DNA from: Stenotrophomonas maltophilia D457
GTDB taxonomy: Bacteria > Pseudomonadota > Gammaproteobacteria > Xanthomonadales > Xanthomonadaceae
Direction: 5' to 3'
NCBI RefSeq assembly: GCF_000284595.1
Contig: NC_017671.1
Coordinates: 2,513,001-2,577,000 of the forward strand
Length of the DNA stretch: 64,000 bases
In this document: positions 16,621 through 25,883 of the stretch, piece by piece
How the letters are laid out: the number at the start of each line of letters is the position of its first letter
How positions within the stretch are numbered: position 1 is the stretch's first letter
The notes under the pieces: generated by a model
The model's input: only the letters and a program-made list of their open reading frames with translations
The model's database searches: none
What the model was told of the DNA's origin: nothing
Position numbers and translations under genes: made by a program

Positions 16621-18075
16621 TCAGTCCCTGCCCTCCAGGATCCATGCCTCCAGCGCCTGCGTGTCCCGCATGTCCCCCGCGTAGCGGCGATCCGGCACGT
16701 AGGGCTCGTTCGAACCGCGCCCGCGACCGCGGTAGACCTTCATGGGCACCGAAATCCGGCTCAGCCCAATGGGCAATGGCTGAGGCCTGATATCCATGTA
16801 GACACTGTCGGCGGACGTCTCGACCCCCACCTGCAGAGCGCCCAGCCGCTTCCATAGATCCAGTGCATCCAGGCAGGCTGAGCCGCAGGAGGCGTCCGCC
16901 ACGATCACCACCCTGCCGCTGCGATCCGGAACGGCTGCAGCGGGCGGACGCATCGGCCCAACCGGCGCGTCCGCCGGTTCGCGCCACAGCGCCTCACCGT
17001 TCGCACCGGCACGGGCCATCCCTGCGGTGACCGTTTCCAGCATGTGCAGCAGTTCGGGCGACGCGTCGTGTGCTGCCTTCAGCTTCTGCAGGAAGCCGCG
17101 CAGCTGCGCGATGTTGGCCTCCGATGTCCGCCATTCCGCCCAACTCTCGTCACGCAATGCATCCACCGCTGCAGGCCCCCAGATCAAACGGGCCAGCGCG
17201 ATGCTCCAGTGCGACGCACCTCCGGTATTGCCGCGCACGTCCAGCACCACCCGCGGTGCCTGCTGCAGTGCGTCGGCCACCGGGGTGAGTTGCTGCAAAA
17301 GCTCGGTCAGCTGCTGGGCATTGCGCGTGGCTGGATCGGCATTGAAGCTGCTGGTGGTGATCCAGTAGCCGCCACCGGCCAATGTGTGCCAGCCATTGGC
17401 TGGGCGGAAGCTGCGACGGGTATCGGCCAGTCGCGCTTCGCGTGTTGCCGTATCAATCGGAAGCCATTGCAGCGTGTAGGCGCTCTGGCGCCCATCCACC
17501 CGGAAGACGCAGCGGTGCAACGTCGGCACGAACGGGTTGCCCTGTTCAAGCAGCACCTCGCCGCCAGCGTGGATACGGCTCGCCTGCAGGTTCCAGCGCC
17601 CGTTGAAGTCGCCCACGCGCCACTCAGCCAGTGCCTGTGCATCGACGCCATCACAGGACAGCAATCGCGCGCCCATGGGCGGCCGACCGGGGCGTCCATC
17701 CACGACCATCACCACCTGCGCGTCACCTTCGAAGCCCGTCAGGAACCCGGGCCATCGGGCCGGCAGCATGGGGGCGCCCGCCAATGGATTGAGACTCACG
17801 TGGCCATCGTTGAACGTGGCCGCATAGCCCTTCATCGCCCACCAGTAGCCGGCGAAACTGTCGACCTGGCGCGCGCGCGACCGTGCAAGTGACAGGGCGC
17901 CGTCCATCTGGGAGACGAAGCCGGGATTGTGCGGGTCAACCACCCCGGGATGGCTGCCGCGCAGGGCCGCGTCAGCAGCCTCCAGATCCATCAACAGCGT
18001 GCTCGGCCAATCTGTGGCACAGCCTTGGGTGCCTGCTGCCAGTACCGCGCCGACCAGCAACGATGCGAGCGCCAT
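16621..18075 (-). CDS. S41-family peptidase (tail-specific protease fold), exported
   Basis: A 484-residue protein from the ATG at 18075, which has AGAGGTG before it; the frame opens 13 codons earlier without a site. The N-terminus (MALASLLVGAVLAAGTQGCA) looks like a signal, possibly a lipobox at Cys19. The C-terminal half shows the S41 core: VVLDVRGNTGGASHWSIALA and VVIVADASCGSACLDALDLW, where the serine between the two cysteines is the likely nucleophile. It lies 87 nt downstream of a CocE-type hydrolase on the same strand. Other members are involved in processing envelope proteins; the substrate here is unknown. Confidence 0.82.
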   Translation of the reverse strand: MALASLLVGAVLAAGTQGCATDWPSTLLMDLEAADAALRGSHPGVVDPHNPGFVSQMDGALSLARSRARQVDSFAGYWWAMKGYAATFNDGHVSLNPLAGAPMLPARWPGFLTGFEGDAQVVMVVDGRPGRPPMGARLLSCDGVDAQALAEWRVGDFNGRWNLQASRIHAGGEVLLEQGNPFVPTLHRCVFRVDGRQSAYTLQWLPIDTATREARLADTRRSFRPANGWHTLAGGGYWITTSSFNADPATRNAQQLTELLQQLTPVADALQQAPRVVLDVRGNTGGASHWSIALARLIWGPAAVDALRDESWAEWRTSEANIAQLRGFLQKLKAAHDASPELLHMLETVTAGMARAGANGEALWREPADAPVGPMRPPAAAVPDRSGRVVIVADASCGSACLDALDLWKRLGALQVGVETSADSVYMDIRPQPLPIGLSRISVPMKVYRGRGRGSNEPYVPDRRYAGDMRDTQALEAWILEGRD

Positions 18076-18162
18076 CGATTCACCTCTCGACTGGATTGCG
18101 CTCCAGTCTGGCAACTTTCAGGTCTGTCGTGCCGCGCCCGCCGCAACGGGCGCGGCGCCACG

Positions 18163-19737
18163 TCAATGCAGGGGCACCTTCAGCACCGAAGGCGCGTTGG
18201 CCGGTGAGCTGAAGGTCACCGCACCGCCCAGCTGGCTGATGCCTGCATAGCGCAGGTCCACGGTATCGACCACCAGGGTCAGGCGGCTGCCGGCCGGGAG
18301 GTTCCAGCTGCTGGCTTCCAGGCGGAGATCGATTGTTTTCGGCTGGCCGGGCGCGGCCCCGCGCAGGGTGTAGGGCTTGTGGCTGACCAGCTGGCCGTTG
18401 CCCAGCGCGTCTTCGGCATACAGGTAGGCATACAGCGTGGTATTGGCGCGGCTGGGCGTCACCGTCACCCGCACTTCCGGTGCGCCATCCAGGCGACGTG
18501 CGCTCCAGTAGATCGGGCCCTGCCAGACGCCGGCGGCGTTGCGGCCGACGAACGGTACATAGGCGCCGGGCGGCAGGTTGATCATCTGCAGTGCACCGGA
18601 GGCCATCACCACGCCGGAATTGGCAGCCGTCAGCAGCCCGCTGCCGATGCGGTAGCTCCAGCCGGTAGCGCCACCGTTCTGCGCCAGGCCGCCGGTGGGA
18701 AGCAACAAACCGGAGGGTGCGGTCAGGCCGTAGCTGACGGCGCCCGCATTGGTGGCCTGCCAGTCCGGATAGCGGCTCCAGCTGCCCTTCTGCGACTTCA
18801 GCTGCACCGCTGCCTGGCGATCGATGCCATTGTCCACGCCCTTCAGGTAGTGGTCGAACCAGTCGCCCACGGCGGCATAGACCTCATTGGGAATGCCGAA
18901 CGCACCGAAGGCCTCGTTGAGGGCATGGTCGCCGTGGCGCAACTGCAGCTGCTTGGGCCCCTTCAGGCGGTTGAAGAAATCGACCAGCTGGCCCGGCGGG
19001 AACAGGCTGTCATTGAAGGCATTGGCGAGGAATACCGCCGGCTGGTTGGCGTTGATCTCTTCAAGGCTGCTGGCCGGGCTGCGCTGTGCGGCCACCGGCA
19101 GCAGCGAGTCCACCGCCCCCTGGTAATTGCCGACCAGCACATTGCGGTTGATGGTGGCCAGCTCCGCGCCGGGGCGGCCGGTGGCCAGGCCCGCCGCCAC
19201 CAGCAGGGCGATGCCCTGGGCGCTGGGTGTGTCATGGCTGTACAGCGACGCCTGCAGGTCGGCCCAGCCACTGAGTGCGGCAACGGCCTTGATGCGGGGG
19301 TCGCGCGCCGCCGCCAGCAGGCTGGTGCCGGCGCCATAGGAGATGCCCGAGACCCCGATCCTGGCCGGATCGGCACGGGTGTTGTCCAGCGCCCAGTCGA
19401 TCAGCGCGCTGACATCCTCGACCGTGGCGGGCCCGGCGATGTCGATGCTGCCACCCGACTCCCAGAAGCCGCGCGAGCTGTAGCTGATGACCACATAGCC
19501 GCGCTGCGCCAGCGACTGTGCCACGCCCACGTACTCAACGCTGGGCACCGCCCAGCTGCTGGGCATGACCAGCAGCGGATAGCGCCCGCTGCCGGCATCC
19601 TGCGGCTCGATGACGAAGGCCCCGAGAGGCGTGCCATCCCAAGTGGGAATGGTGCGATGGGTGGTCTTGACCGTGGCGGCCCAGGCGGTAGGCGCCAGGC
19701 CGGTCAGCAGGATCAACAGCAGCAAAAGCTTGCGCAT
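18163..19737 (-). CDS. Exported alpha/beta hydrolase, CocE/BAAT type
   Basis: A 524-residue hydrolase with a clean Sec signal (MRKLLLLLILLTGLAPTAWA). I choose the ATG at 19737 because GGGGAGAGACG precedes it; the frame continues upstream without meaning. The catalytic set is visible: nucleophile Ser133 in GVSGISYGAG, Asp243 in NAFNDSLFPP and a histidine in RHGDHAL (271 most likely). The C-terminal third (VRVTVTPSRANTTLYAYLYA, RLTLVVDTVDLRY) is the jelly-roll domain of X-prolyl dipeptidyl peptidases and cocaine esterase. Probably a periplasmic or secreted acyl or peptidyl hydrolase. Likely cotranscribed with the S41 gene. Confidence 0.85.
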   Translation of the reverse strand: MRKLLLLLILLTGLAPTAWAATVKTTHRTIPTWDGTPLGAFVIEPQDAGSGRYPLLVMPSSWAVPSVEYVGVAQSLAQRGYVVISYSSRGFWESGGSIDIAGPATVEDVSALIDWALDNTRADPARIGVSGISYGAGTSLLAAARDPRIKAVAALSGWADLQASLYSHDTPSAQGIALLVAAGLATGRPGAELATINRNVLVGNYQGAVDSLLPVAAQRSPASSLEEINANQPAVFLANAFNDSLFPPGQLVDFFNRLKGPKQLQLRHGDHALNEAFGAFGIPNEVYAAVGDWFDHYLKGVDNGIDRQAAVQLKSQKGSWSRYPDWQATNAGAVSYGLTAPSGLLLPTGGLAQNGGATGWSYRIGSGLLTAANSGVVMASGALQMINLPPGAYVPFVGRNAAGVWQGPIYWSARRLDGAPEVRVTVTPSRANTTLYAYLYAEDALGNGQLVSHKPYTLRGAAPGQPKTIDLRLEASSWNLPAGSRLTLVVDTVDLRYAGISQLGGAVTFSSPANAPSVLKVPLH

Positions 19738-19896
19738 CGTCGTCTCTCCCCGTCGGTGGTGGTGCAACGGGTCGGACCGTACCAGTGCGAATGGTGGCTG
19801 GCACCTTGCGACGCAGCATGGCGCAAAGCGCACCTTGGTATGCTTCGCGGCACTGCGGTCCTCCGCAGGCTCCCATCAATGCAAGGATGCCCCCCG

Positions 19897-20910
19897 ATGC
19901 GCAGGACGCTCTTCGTCGGCACGCTCTTGAGCGTGGCCAGTCTGTTCGCCCCTTCAGCCGTGGCGGCCCGGGACCCCGACGTCACGGATGACTGCAGCGA
20001 AATCGCGCAGTTGATGTCCAACGACGACTTTCCGGCACTGGACGCGATGGCCGCGCGCCTCCGCACGGGCGAGCTCAACGCCGCCGGCGAATCCCGGCTG
20101 GGCCGTTTCTACCTCTGCATGTCGCGTGCAATCGGCACGGCGCGGCAGGAGGTGGAGGCCTGGAACCGCTGGTCGGCCTGGGCGGCGCGCTGGGTTCAGC
20201 ATGCGCCAAAGTCGCCGGCAGCCCACCTGATAACTGCACGGATTCCGCTCAACCTGGCCTGGAGCTACCGCGGAAATGGTTACGCCAACACCGTCAATGC
20301 CGAAGACTGGGCTCAGTTCCATGAGTACAACGCGGCTTCGCAGGCCTACCTGCAATCGCATGAGGGCGTTGCCGGCGGCGACCCGTTCTGGCACGAGATG
20401 AGCGTGCTGATCGCGCTGCGCGAGGGCGCGGATGACGAAGAACTACTGACGCTCGTCGACCGTGCAGCGAAGGCCTTCCCCGACTACGAGCCGCTGCACT
20501 TCATTGCCCTGCAGCACTTCACGCCGGCCTGGGGCGGCAGCGCACAGAAGATGGAAGCCTTCGCACGGCGCTCGATGGCCAGTATCCCGAAGAAAAAGCG
20601 GGCCATGCGCTACGCACGGCTGTACTGGTCAGCCACCGCGTATTCGGCCGATCACTTCCGCGCGGCGACACCCGATTGGCCGCTGATGCGCCAGGGGCTG
20701 GACGAAATCGCACAGCGCTACCCGACCATCGACAATCTGGAGACCATTACACGCTACGCCTGTTGGGCGCGTGACGGCGATGCCCTGGATCGGTGGAATC
20801 GCCTGTACTTGAGCCGAAGTGGTTTCAGCGAGGCGGTCATTGCGGACTCGAGCGAGCAAAGCAGGGCCGCCTGCCTGGCGCCGGATGCTGGGCAAGAGGC
20901 TTCCTTGTAG
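19897..20910 (+). CDS. Exported protein with TPR-like helical repeats (DUF4034-like)
   Basis: The 337-residue protein begins MRRTLFVGTLLSVASLFAPS with a cleavage site after AVA. An ATG six codons upstream is a possible alternative start. The mature part is helical and tryptophan-rich: EVEAWNRWSAWAARWVQHAP, HLITARIPLNLAWSYRGNGY, FHEYNAASQAYLQSHEGVAG. This resembles DUF4034 proteins that fold as tetratricopeptide-like arrays. No catalytic motif is seen. It diverges from the CocE-type gene with 159 nt between starts. A very long frame running into it from upstream is only antisense to that hydrolase and is not part of the gene. Confidence 0.65.
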   Translation: MRRTLFVGTLLSVASLFAPSAVAARDPDVTDDCSEIAQLMSNDDFPALDAMAARLRTGELNAAGESRLGRFYLCMSRAIGTARQEVEAWNRWSAWAARWVQHAPKSPAAHLITARIPLNLAWSYRGNGYANTVNAEDWAQFHEYNAASQAYLQSHEGVAGGDPFWHEMSVLIALREGADDEELLTLVDRAAKAFPDYEPLHFIALQHFTPAWGGSAQKMEAFARRSMASIPKKKRAMRYARLYWSATAYSADHFRAATPDWPLMRQGLDEIAQRYPTIDNLETITRYACWARDGDALDRWNRLYLSRSGFSEAVIADSSEQSRAACLAPDAGQEASL

Positions 20911-21245
20911 AGCCAATCGGTGCGGAACCGGGCCGCGGAGGATGCGCGGTCCAGCATGCACTTCACACCTGCAGGGTGCTTAGCACGTACGCATGTCAGC
21001 CACGGACCGCGTGATCTGACACATCACCAGTGCTTGCACCCGGTCACAGCTTCGCGTTCTCGTCGTTGACCAAAAGACGACAGCTTGTGACGCTTGCGAC
21101 ACCGCGCGGCCTTCCGGGCCCTCCTCATCGCGGCCTCGCTCTACTGCACTCCGCATCACCCGTATCCGCAACGCCTTCACATGACACAGGCCGGGCCTGG
21201 TCGTGGCGGGCAGCTGCGTCCTGAACTCTTTGCTGGAGAATCGCA
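20911..21245. other. 335-nt intergenic region before the nuclease gene
   Basis: No coding region is convincing. A possible plus-strand -35 (TTGACC, 21066-21071) lies upstream of the nuclease, but no good -10 follows at the right distance. The ribosome site of the nuclease (TGGAGA) ends the region. Confidence 0.4.
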
Positions 21246-21986
21246 ATGCGCCTTGCAAGCTTCGTCTTTGCCTTCGTCCTCAGCGCCTTTGCCGGCGCAG
21301 CCCAGGCCCAGGTAGTCACCCTCAACAAGGGCGGCTTCGTGCTCACCTACGACTGCAGCATCCACAGTGCCACCCGCTACGAGTACACGCTCACCGCCGA
21401 TACCGGTTCGGCCGCACGGCCGTCCAGCTTCTACAAGGACCCGGACCTGCCGGCCGGTTGCCTGGGCCAGACCAGCACCGCGTCCTACGCCAGCATCAAA
21501 TCCGGCTATGACCGTGGCCATCTGGTCACGTCCAACCACATGGATTACGACGCGACCTACATCCGTCGCGCCAACTACATGACCAACATCGTGCCGCAGG
21601 TGTCCAGCTTCAACCAGGGCATCTGGGTGAAGGCCGAGAACGTGGCCGAGTGCTACCGCGACATCGCGCCGGTGGACGTCTACGGTGGCGTGGTCTACGG
21701 CGATGCCGCCAACGATTATTTCCTGGCCAGCCATGGCATTCCGACGCCGGAGTTCTTCTGGAAGACGATCATCACCCGCGACCCGAACACCGGAACCGCC
21801 AAGGCGATCAGCTGGATCATCCCCAACGAGGCCAACCTGGGCAGCCTGGACAACTACCTGGTGACGATTGCGGATCTGGAGGAACTGCTGGGCGCCAGCT
21901 ACGTGGCGATCAACGCGCCGGCCTCGCTGAAAAACATGCTGCCGGCCACCACCTGGCCGCAGCCGGCCGGGTGTGACCTGGGCTGA
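21246..21986 (+). CDS. Secreted DNA/RNA non-specific endonuclease
   Basis: A 246-residue enzyme with a signal peptide cleaved after AQA (about residue 21). The beta-beta-alpha metal active site is clear: D89-R-G-H92 in YDRGHLVTSNHMD, with His92 the general base, and the magnesium-binding Asn123 in SSFNQGIW. This is the Serratia nuclease/NucA family, which degrades DNA and RNA outside the cell. Cysteines at 37, 72 and later positions suggest disulfides. It could supply nucleotides or phosphate, or act on extracellular DNA in biofilm. Monocistronic. Confidence 0.9.
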   Translation: MRLASFVFAFVLSAFAGAAQAQVVTLNKGGFVLTYDCSIHSATRYEYTLTADTGSAARPSSFYKDPDLPAGCLGQTSTASYASIKSGYDRGHLVTSNHMDYDATYIRRANYMTNIVPQVSSFNQGIWVKAENVAECYRDIAPVDVYGGVVYGDAANDYFLASHGIPTPEFFWKTIITRDPNTGTAKAISWIIPNEANLGSLDNYLVTIADLEELLGASYVAINAPASLKNMLPATTWPQPAGCDLG

Positions 21987-22004
21987 TCGGGGGGCAGAGG
22001 AACG

Positions 22005-22910
22005 TCACGATGCCTGTGCGCGCAGCCATCGTGACGCCAGCACTCTGGCCAGCAGGAACTGCACTGCGGCGCCGACGACGGTGGCAACGACAAGCCCGCG
22101 ACCTGTCGTCGGCGCCCCAGCGGACAGCGCTCGCAGAAGATAAGCCATGCTGGCCAGGATGATCAGCAGCGCCGTGGCAAGCAGGATCAGCGACACCACC
22201 ATCGTGCGCGCCGTCGATGCGGGTTCCGGCGACGGCGCGCCGGCCCACAGGCCGGCAAACGTGGCCAGCGCGCAGGCCACCAGCAGGATCAGGCTCGCAA
22301 TCTGCAGCTGCGCGGCGCCGTCGGCAACGGGCATGATGAACTCGCCGGGCGAGAATCCCACCGGCAGCTGCGCCACCAGGATGGGGAGCAGGCAGCTGCC
22401 GGCCACCAGCGCCACTGCGCCGGCGATGCTGGCACTGATGAGGTGATGGTGCCCGCCCTCGGCAGGGATGCGCCGCTGCATCAGCAGCGCCGGCACCAAG
22501 GCCAGCAGCGTGAGGACCAGTGCATGCGCAAGCAGCATCAGACTGATGGCTGCGACGCTGTAGACGGGAAACTGCGCCTGCGCCAGTGGAATGCGCATGG
22601 CGCGATCAAGCACGATCAGCAACCCGAAAAAGGCGACCGAAGCGATCACCGGATGCCGGATCCGCAGCGCGCCGCGACGCCCGAACAGCAGCATCGACAC
22701 CAGTACCGCCGCTCCGGCGAAGAGACTCAGCCTGAAACCGAGCTCCGCCAGCGCGTAGCCGATTTCACCTGAGGCCTCGGGCGGGCCCAGACGGCGCCCG
22801 AATTCGACCAGGCGGAGGGCTACGGGCAGATACAGGCAGAGCACGTAAAGCTTGGCGGCCATCGCGAAATGGATGGGGTACGCACTGAAGAATGATCGCA
22901 ATCGGTTCAA
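22005..22910 (-). CDS. Polytopic membrane protein of unknown function
   Basis: The 301-residue protein has about seven or eight hydrophobic spans, for example LYVLCLYLPVALRLVEF, FRLSLFAGAAVLVSMLLFG, VIASVAFFGLLIVLDRAMRI, SLMLLAHALVLTLLALVPAL and VVSLILLATALLIILASMAY. No transporter or enzyme motif is evident. The start MNRLRSFFSAYPIHFAMAAK is positive and followed by the first span, so the N-terminus is probably cytoplasmic. It stands alone between a nuclease gene and a HAD gene. Confidence 0.7.
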   Translation of the reverse strand: MNRLRSFFSAYPIHFAMAAKLYVLCLYLPVALRLVEFGRRLGPPEASGEIGYALAELGFRLSLFAGAAVLVSMLLFGRRGALRIRHPVIASVAFFGLLIVLDRAMRIPLAQAQFPVYSVAAISLMLLAHALVLTLLALVPALLMQRRIPAEGGHHHLISASIAGAVALVAGSCLLPILVAQLPVGFSPGEFIMPVADGAAQLQIASLILLVACALATFAGLWAGAPSPEPASTARTMVVSLILLATALLIILASMAYLLRALSAGAPTTGRGLVVATVVGAAVQFLLARVLASRWLRAQAS

Positions 22911-23041
22911 GGCGTATTCCCGTGCAGGCGCTGGGCGGGCTGACCTGGCAGTCTAGCGTTCCTGTGGCCCGCGTGCCCCGCCCGACCCGCTATGGGAAAA
23001 TGGCGGGCACGTCGCCCCTTTGGCTGTTCCCGGAGTAGTAG

Positions 23042-23737
23042 ATGTCCCGTTTCCCCTTCGATGCCGTGCTGTTCGACTGCGACGGCGTACTGGTCGATTC
23101 CGAGCCGCTGGTGGCCCGTGTGCTCTCGGAAATGCTGACCGCACGCGGCTGGCCGCTGACCCCGGCGCAGGCGGGCGAGGTCTTCCTCGGCCAGTCCGTG
23201 GCTCATCTGGCCGGGCTGATCGCAGAGCGCACCGGCAAGCCGTTCACCGAGCAATGGCTGGAGGAATTCCGCCAGCAGCGCAACCGTGCGCTGGAGCAGG
23301 ACCTAGAGGCGATCCAGGGGGCGCCCGAGGCCGTGCGTGCGATTGCCGCGGCCACCGGCGGGCGGATTGCCTGCGCCTCCGGTGCCGACCTGTTCAAGGT
23401 GAAGCTGCAGCTGGGCAAGGTCGGCATCCTTGATGCCTTCGGTGCCCATGTGTTCAGTGGCCAGGACATGCCGAACACCAAGCCTCACCCGGATGTCTAT
23501 CTGGCCGCCGCCGCAGCGCTGGGCGTGGACCCGAAGCGCTGCGCGGTGATCGAAGACACCGTGACCGGCGCCACCGCCGGCGTCGCGGCAGGTGCGACCG
23601 TGTTTGGTTTCAGCGAGGGCGGCCCGCACCACAGCACGCCGGAGGCCCTGCGCGCTGCGGGCGCGAAGGTGATCTTCCAGCGCATGGAGCAGCTGCCGGC
23701 AGTGCTGGCGGCCTACGCCGCCGACGCAGCCGCCTGA
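23042..23737 (+). CDS. HAD-superfamily phosphatase (phosphoglycolate phosphatase/beta-PGM type)
   Basis: A 231-residue HAD enzyme with all four motifs: DCDGVLVDSE (Asp12 nucleophile, Asp14 acid/base), CASGAD, the lysine in NTKPHPDVYL, and the acidic pair in VIEDTVTGATAG. A helical cap of about 70 residues follows motif I, as in YieH, Gph and beta-phosphoglucomutase. The sequence VLVDSEPL and the cap length fit a 6-phosphogluconate or sugar-phosphate phosphatase, but the substrate is not readable. Single gene, convergent with the operon to its right. Confidence 0.88.
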   Translation: MSRFPFDAVLFDCDGVLVDSEPLVARVLSEMLTARGWPLTPAQAGEVFLGQSVAHLAGLIAERTGKPFTEQWLEEFRQQRNRALEQDLEAIQGAPEAVRAIAAATGGRIACASGADLFKVKLQLGKVGILDAFGAHVFSGQDMPNTKPHPDVYLAAAAALGVDPKRCAVIEDTVTGATAGVAAGATVFGFSEGGPHHSTPEALRAAGAKVIFQRMEQLPAVLAAYAADAAA

Positions 23738-23744
23738 GGCGGCC

Positions 23745-23975
23745 TCAGCCCGCAGCGCCCAGTGCGGCGCCGCGGCGTTCCCCGGCGTAATGCAGCACGA
23801 ACAGGTACAGGCCGGTGAACAGCTGCAGGAACAGTGGCGGCAGCGGCGAATAGGTGATCCACGCTGCAGGCTCGCCCTGCCCCAGCCCGCGGACGACGAA
23901 GTTGGCGATCACCGCCAGGGTGAAGACGATCGAGGTCCAGCGATGTACGGGCCGCGCCCAGCCACCGCGGCTCAT
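23745..23975 (-). CDS. Small two-TM membrane protein, last gene of a regulator operon
   Basis: A 76-residue protein starting MSRGGWARPVHRWTSIVFTL. Two hydrophobic segments (TSIVFTLAVIANFVV and LPPLFLQLFTGLYLFVLHYA) enclose a short loop. Its ATG overlaps the stop of the VOC gene by four bases (ATGA), so the two are translationally coupled. A longer frame exists upstream but would overlap the VOC gene. Unknown function. Confidence 0.75.
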   Translation of the reverse strand: MSRGGWARPVHRWTSIVFTLAVIANFVVRGLGQGEPAAWITYSPLPPLFLQLFTGLYLFVLHYAGERRGAALGAAG

Positions 23976-24397
23976 TGACGGCGCCTCGCTTCGGAGCGCG
24001 CTTCGATCATCTTCCAGCCATTGCCGGACGGGTCGCGGAACCCCGCATCGATGGCGCCGTAGCGTTCGACCGGCGCCTGGGTGAACTCCACGCCCTGCGC
24101 CAGCCATTGCGTGTAGCGCGCCTGGCAGTCATCCACGGCCAGCACCAGCGGCGGCATTGCGCCCTTGGCCACCAGCTGCTGCAGCGCCTGCGCGGTGGCC
24201 CCATCGTGGGTGGGCGGACCGGGCACGAACAGGCCCAGCTGGAATCCGTCCTGGCCGGGGCTGCGCACCGTCAGCCAGCGGTAGCTGCCATTGCGCACGT
24301 CGGTATGCACTTCGAAGCCGAGCGTGCCGACGTAGAACGCGAGCGCCTCATCCTGGTCGCGCACATACAGGCCGACCGTGTTCACAGTGTTTGTCAT
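23972..24397 (-). CDS. VOC-family (glyoxalase/bleomycin-resistance fold) protein
   Basis: A 141-residue protein from the ATG at 24397, which has GGGAGGTCCC before it. Paired beta-alpha-beta-beta-beta modules are visible: TVGLYVRDQDEALAFYVGTL in the first half and VEFTQAPVERYGAIDAGFRD, then PSGNGWKMIE, in the second. The PSGN-E ending is the common metal-binding end of glyoxalase/bleomycin-resistance proteins. Members are lyases, dioxygenases or drug binders. It follows the AraC gene by ten bases, so it is probably what the two regulators upstream control. Confidence 0.85.
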   Translation of the reverse strand: MTNTVNTVGLYVRDQDEALAFYVGTLGFEVHTDVRNGSYRWLTVRSPGQDGFQLGLFVPGPPTHDGATAQALQQLVAKGAMPPLVLAVDDCQARYTQWLAQGVEFTQAPVERYGAIDAGFRDPSGNGWKMIEARSEARRRQ

Positions 24398-24407
24398 GGG
24401 ACCTCCC

Positions 24408-24869
24408 TCAGGTGGGATCCACGTTAGCAACCGCCTCGCGGCGGCGCTTCTCCAAAACTGCGATGTTCAGGTCCGGTCGCTGCGCGGCACGTGCGTGGCA
24501 TTCCGGCACGCTGGCCGGCGTCGCCTCGCCGGCGCGCTCGCGCTGGCGCACATTGCCCGGGCTGTCGCCGGTGATGTCACGAAAGATGCGCCCGAAGGTA
24601 CCCAGGCTGCTCCAGCCGGTCTGCGCGGCGATCTCGGTGACCGGCAGCTCGGTGTCACGCAGCATCGCCACGGCCCGTTCGATGCGGCGGCTGAGCAGGT
24701 AGCGGTGCGGCGGCAGGCCGAATGCCTGCTTGAACGAACGCGCGAAATGCGCAGGCGATACCGCACTGACCTCGGCCAGGCGGGCCACCGGCCAGTCCTC
24801 GTGACTGGCGTGGTCCATCCGGTCCTTGGCACGCAGCAGGCGCCGCAACAGTTCCGGGCTCTGGTTCAT
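24408..24869 (-). CDS. AraC-family regulator, N-terminal DNA-binding domain only
   Basis: A 153-residue protein in which the AraC double helix-turn-helix lies at the N-terminus (about residues 8-110): ARLAEVSAVSPAHFARSFKQ, FGLPPHRYLLSRRIERAVAM and TGWSSLGTFGRIFRDITGDS. A short unstructured tail follows. Lacking a ligand-binding domain, it resembles SoxS/MarA-sized regulators with an added tail. Its ATG overlaps the LysR stop (ATGA). It probably regulates the VOC gene directly downstream. Confidence 0.88.
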   Translation of the reverse strand: MNQSPELLRRLLRAKDRMDHASHEDWPVARLAEVSAVSPAHFARSFKQAFGLPPHRYLLSRRIERAVAMLRDTELPVTEIAAQTGWSSLGTFGRIFRDITGDSPGNVRQRERAGEATPASVPECHARAAQRPDLNIAVLEKRRREAVANVDPT

Positions 24870-25792
24870 GGCGTCACCGCGTGTGCCAGATGATGTCGCG
24901 ACGCACGCCTGGCCTGCGCGGCCTGCTCGCCCAGCCAGTCACCGAATGCGATGACCTTGGTGCTGCGGCTGCGCGCCGTCGGTGCCACGAACCAGAAACC
25001 ACGCCCGTCGCTGGCCACACCGGGATGTGCCTGCACCAGGCGCCCACTGTCCAGTTCGGCCTGGAACAGGATCGGCGAGCCGATGGCGATGCCCTGCCCG
25101 GCAATGGCAGCACCGACATCCAGATGCTCCATCGCAAAGGGGGTGACGAAGCTCTCCGGGTCCGGTGGCGGAACAGCACCATGTGCGGAAAACCACAGTG
25201 CCCACCAGTCAGGCCTGCCGAGCAGTGGAACCTCCAACGCCCGCCGACCGAGCCCGTCTGCCGCCGGCAGCAGCGCTGGCGCGCACAGCGGAGTGAAAAT
25301 GCTGGGGAACAGGGGCGTGGCCTGCAGCCCGGGCCACGCACCATGCCCGTTGCGGATGGCGGCATCGAAACGCCCGGCGGCCAGGTCCTGCGGCTCTGCC
25401 GACAGGTCCAGTTCCAGCACGATGCTTGGATGGCGCGCGCGGAAACTGCCCAGGCGCGGCGTCAACCAGCTGGTGCCCAGCGTCGGTAGAACGGACAGGC
25501 GCAGTCGTGCCGCATCCATGTCAGCGGCGCGCATGAAACTGGCGCGCAGCGCGTCGAAGGCCCGGGTGGCCTCCACTGCGACGCTCGCACCGGCGGCTGT
25601 CAATTCCACATGCTGGGCGTGACGCAGGAACAGGCAGGTACCGGTCTGGGCCTCCAGCCGGCGCACGTGGTAACTCACCGATGCCGCACTGGTGTCGAGC
25701 TCCTCGGCGGCGCGGGCGAAACTGCCCAGCCGTGCCGCCGCCTCGAAGGCGCGGATGGCGACAAGCGATGGCAGCTGGCGTTGGGTCACCAT
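24866..25792 (-). CDS. LysR-family regulator (GcvA-like), heads a regulator operon
   Basis: The 308-residue protein begins MVTQRQLPSLVAIRAFEAAA with the helix-turn-helix SFARAAEELDTSAASVSYHV, a GcvA/AmpR-group signature, then a standard effector domain. It is the first gene of LysR-AraC-VOC-76aa, joined by four-base overlaps and a 10-nt gap. It diverges from the duplicated-domain gene at 25884, with 91 nt between starts, which is probably a second target. Confidence 0.88.
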   Translation of the reverse strand: MVTQRQLPSLVAIRAFEAAARLGSFARAAEELDTSAASVSYHVRRLEAQTGTCLFLRHAQHVELTAAGASVAVEATRAFDALRASFMRAADMDAARLRLSVLPTLGTSWLTPRLGSFRARHPSIVLELDLSAEPQDLAAGRFDAAIRNGHGAWPGLQATPLFPSIFTPLCAPALLPAADGLGRRALEVPLLGRPDWWALWFSAHGAVPPPDPESFVTPFAMEHLDVGAAIAGQGIAIGSPILFQAELDSGRLVQAHPGVASDGRGFWFVAPTARSRSTKVIAFGDWLGEQAAQARRASRHHLAHAVTP

Positions 25793-25883
25793 AAGTGTGG
25801 CTTAGCCTGAGCCCCGATATCCACGTGGTCAATCCCCCTCGCACGCGCAACGATGGAGGCACCTCCGGCACGGGATAACGCAC

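Noticed and set aside
18379..19896. A long plus-strand frame leading into the gene at 19897
   Set aside because: This part is antisense to the CocE-type hydrolase with its intact catalytic residues. Only the portion from 19897, with a signal peptide, is taken as a gene.
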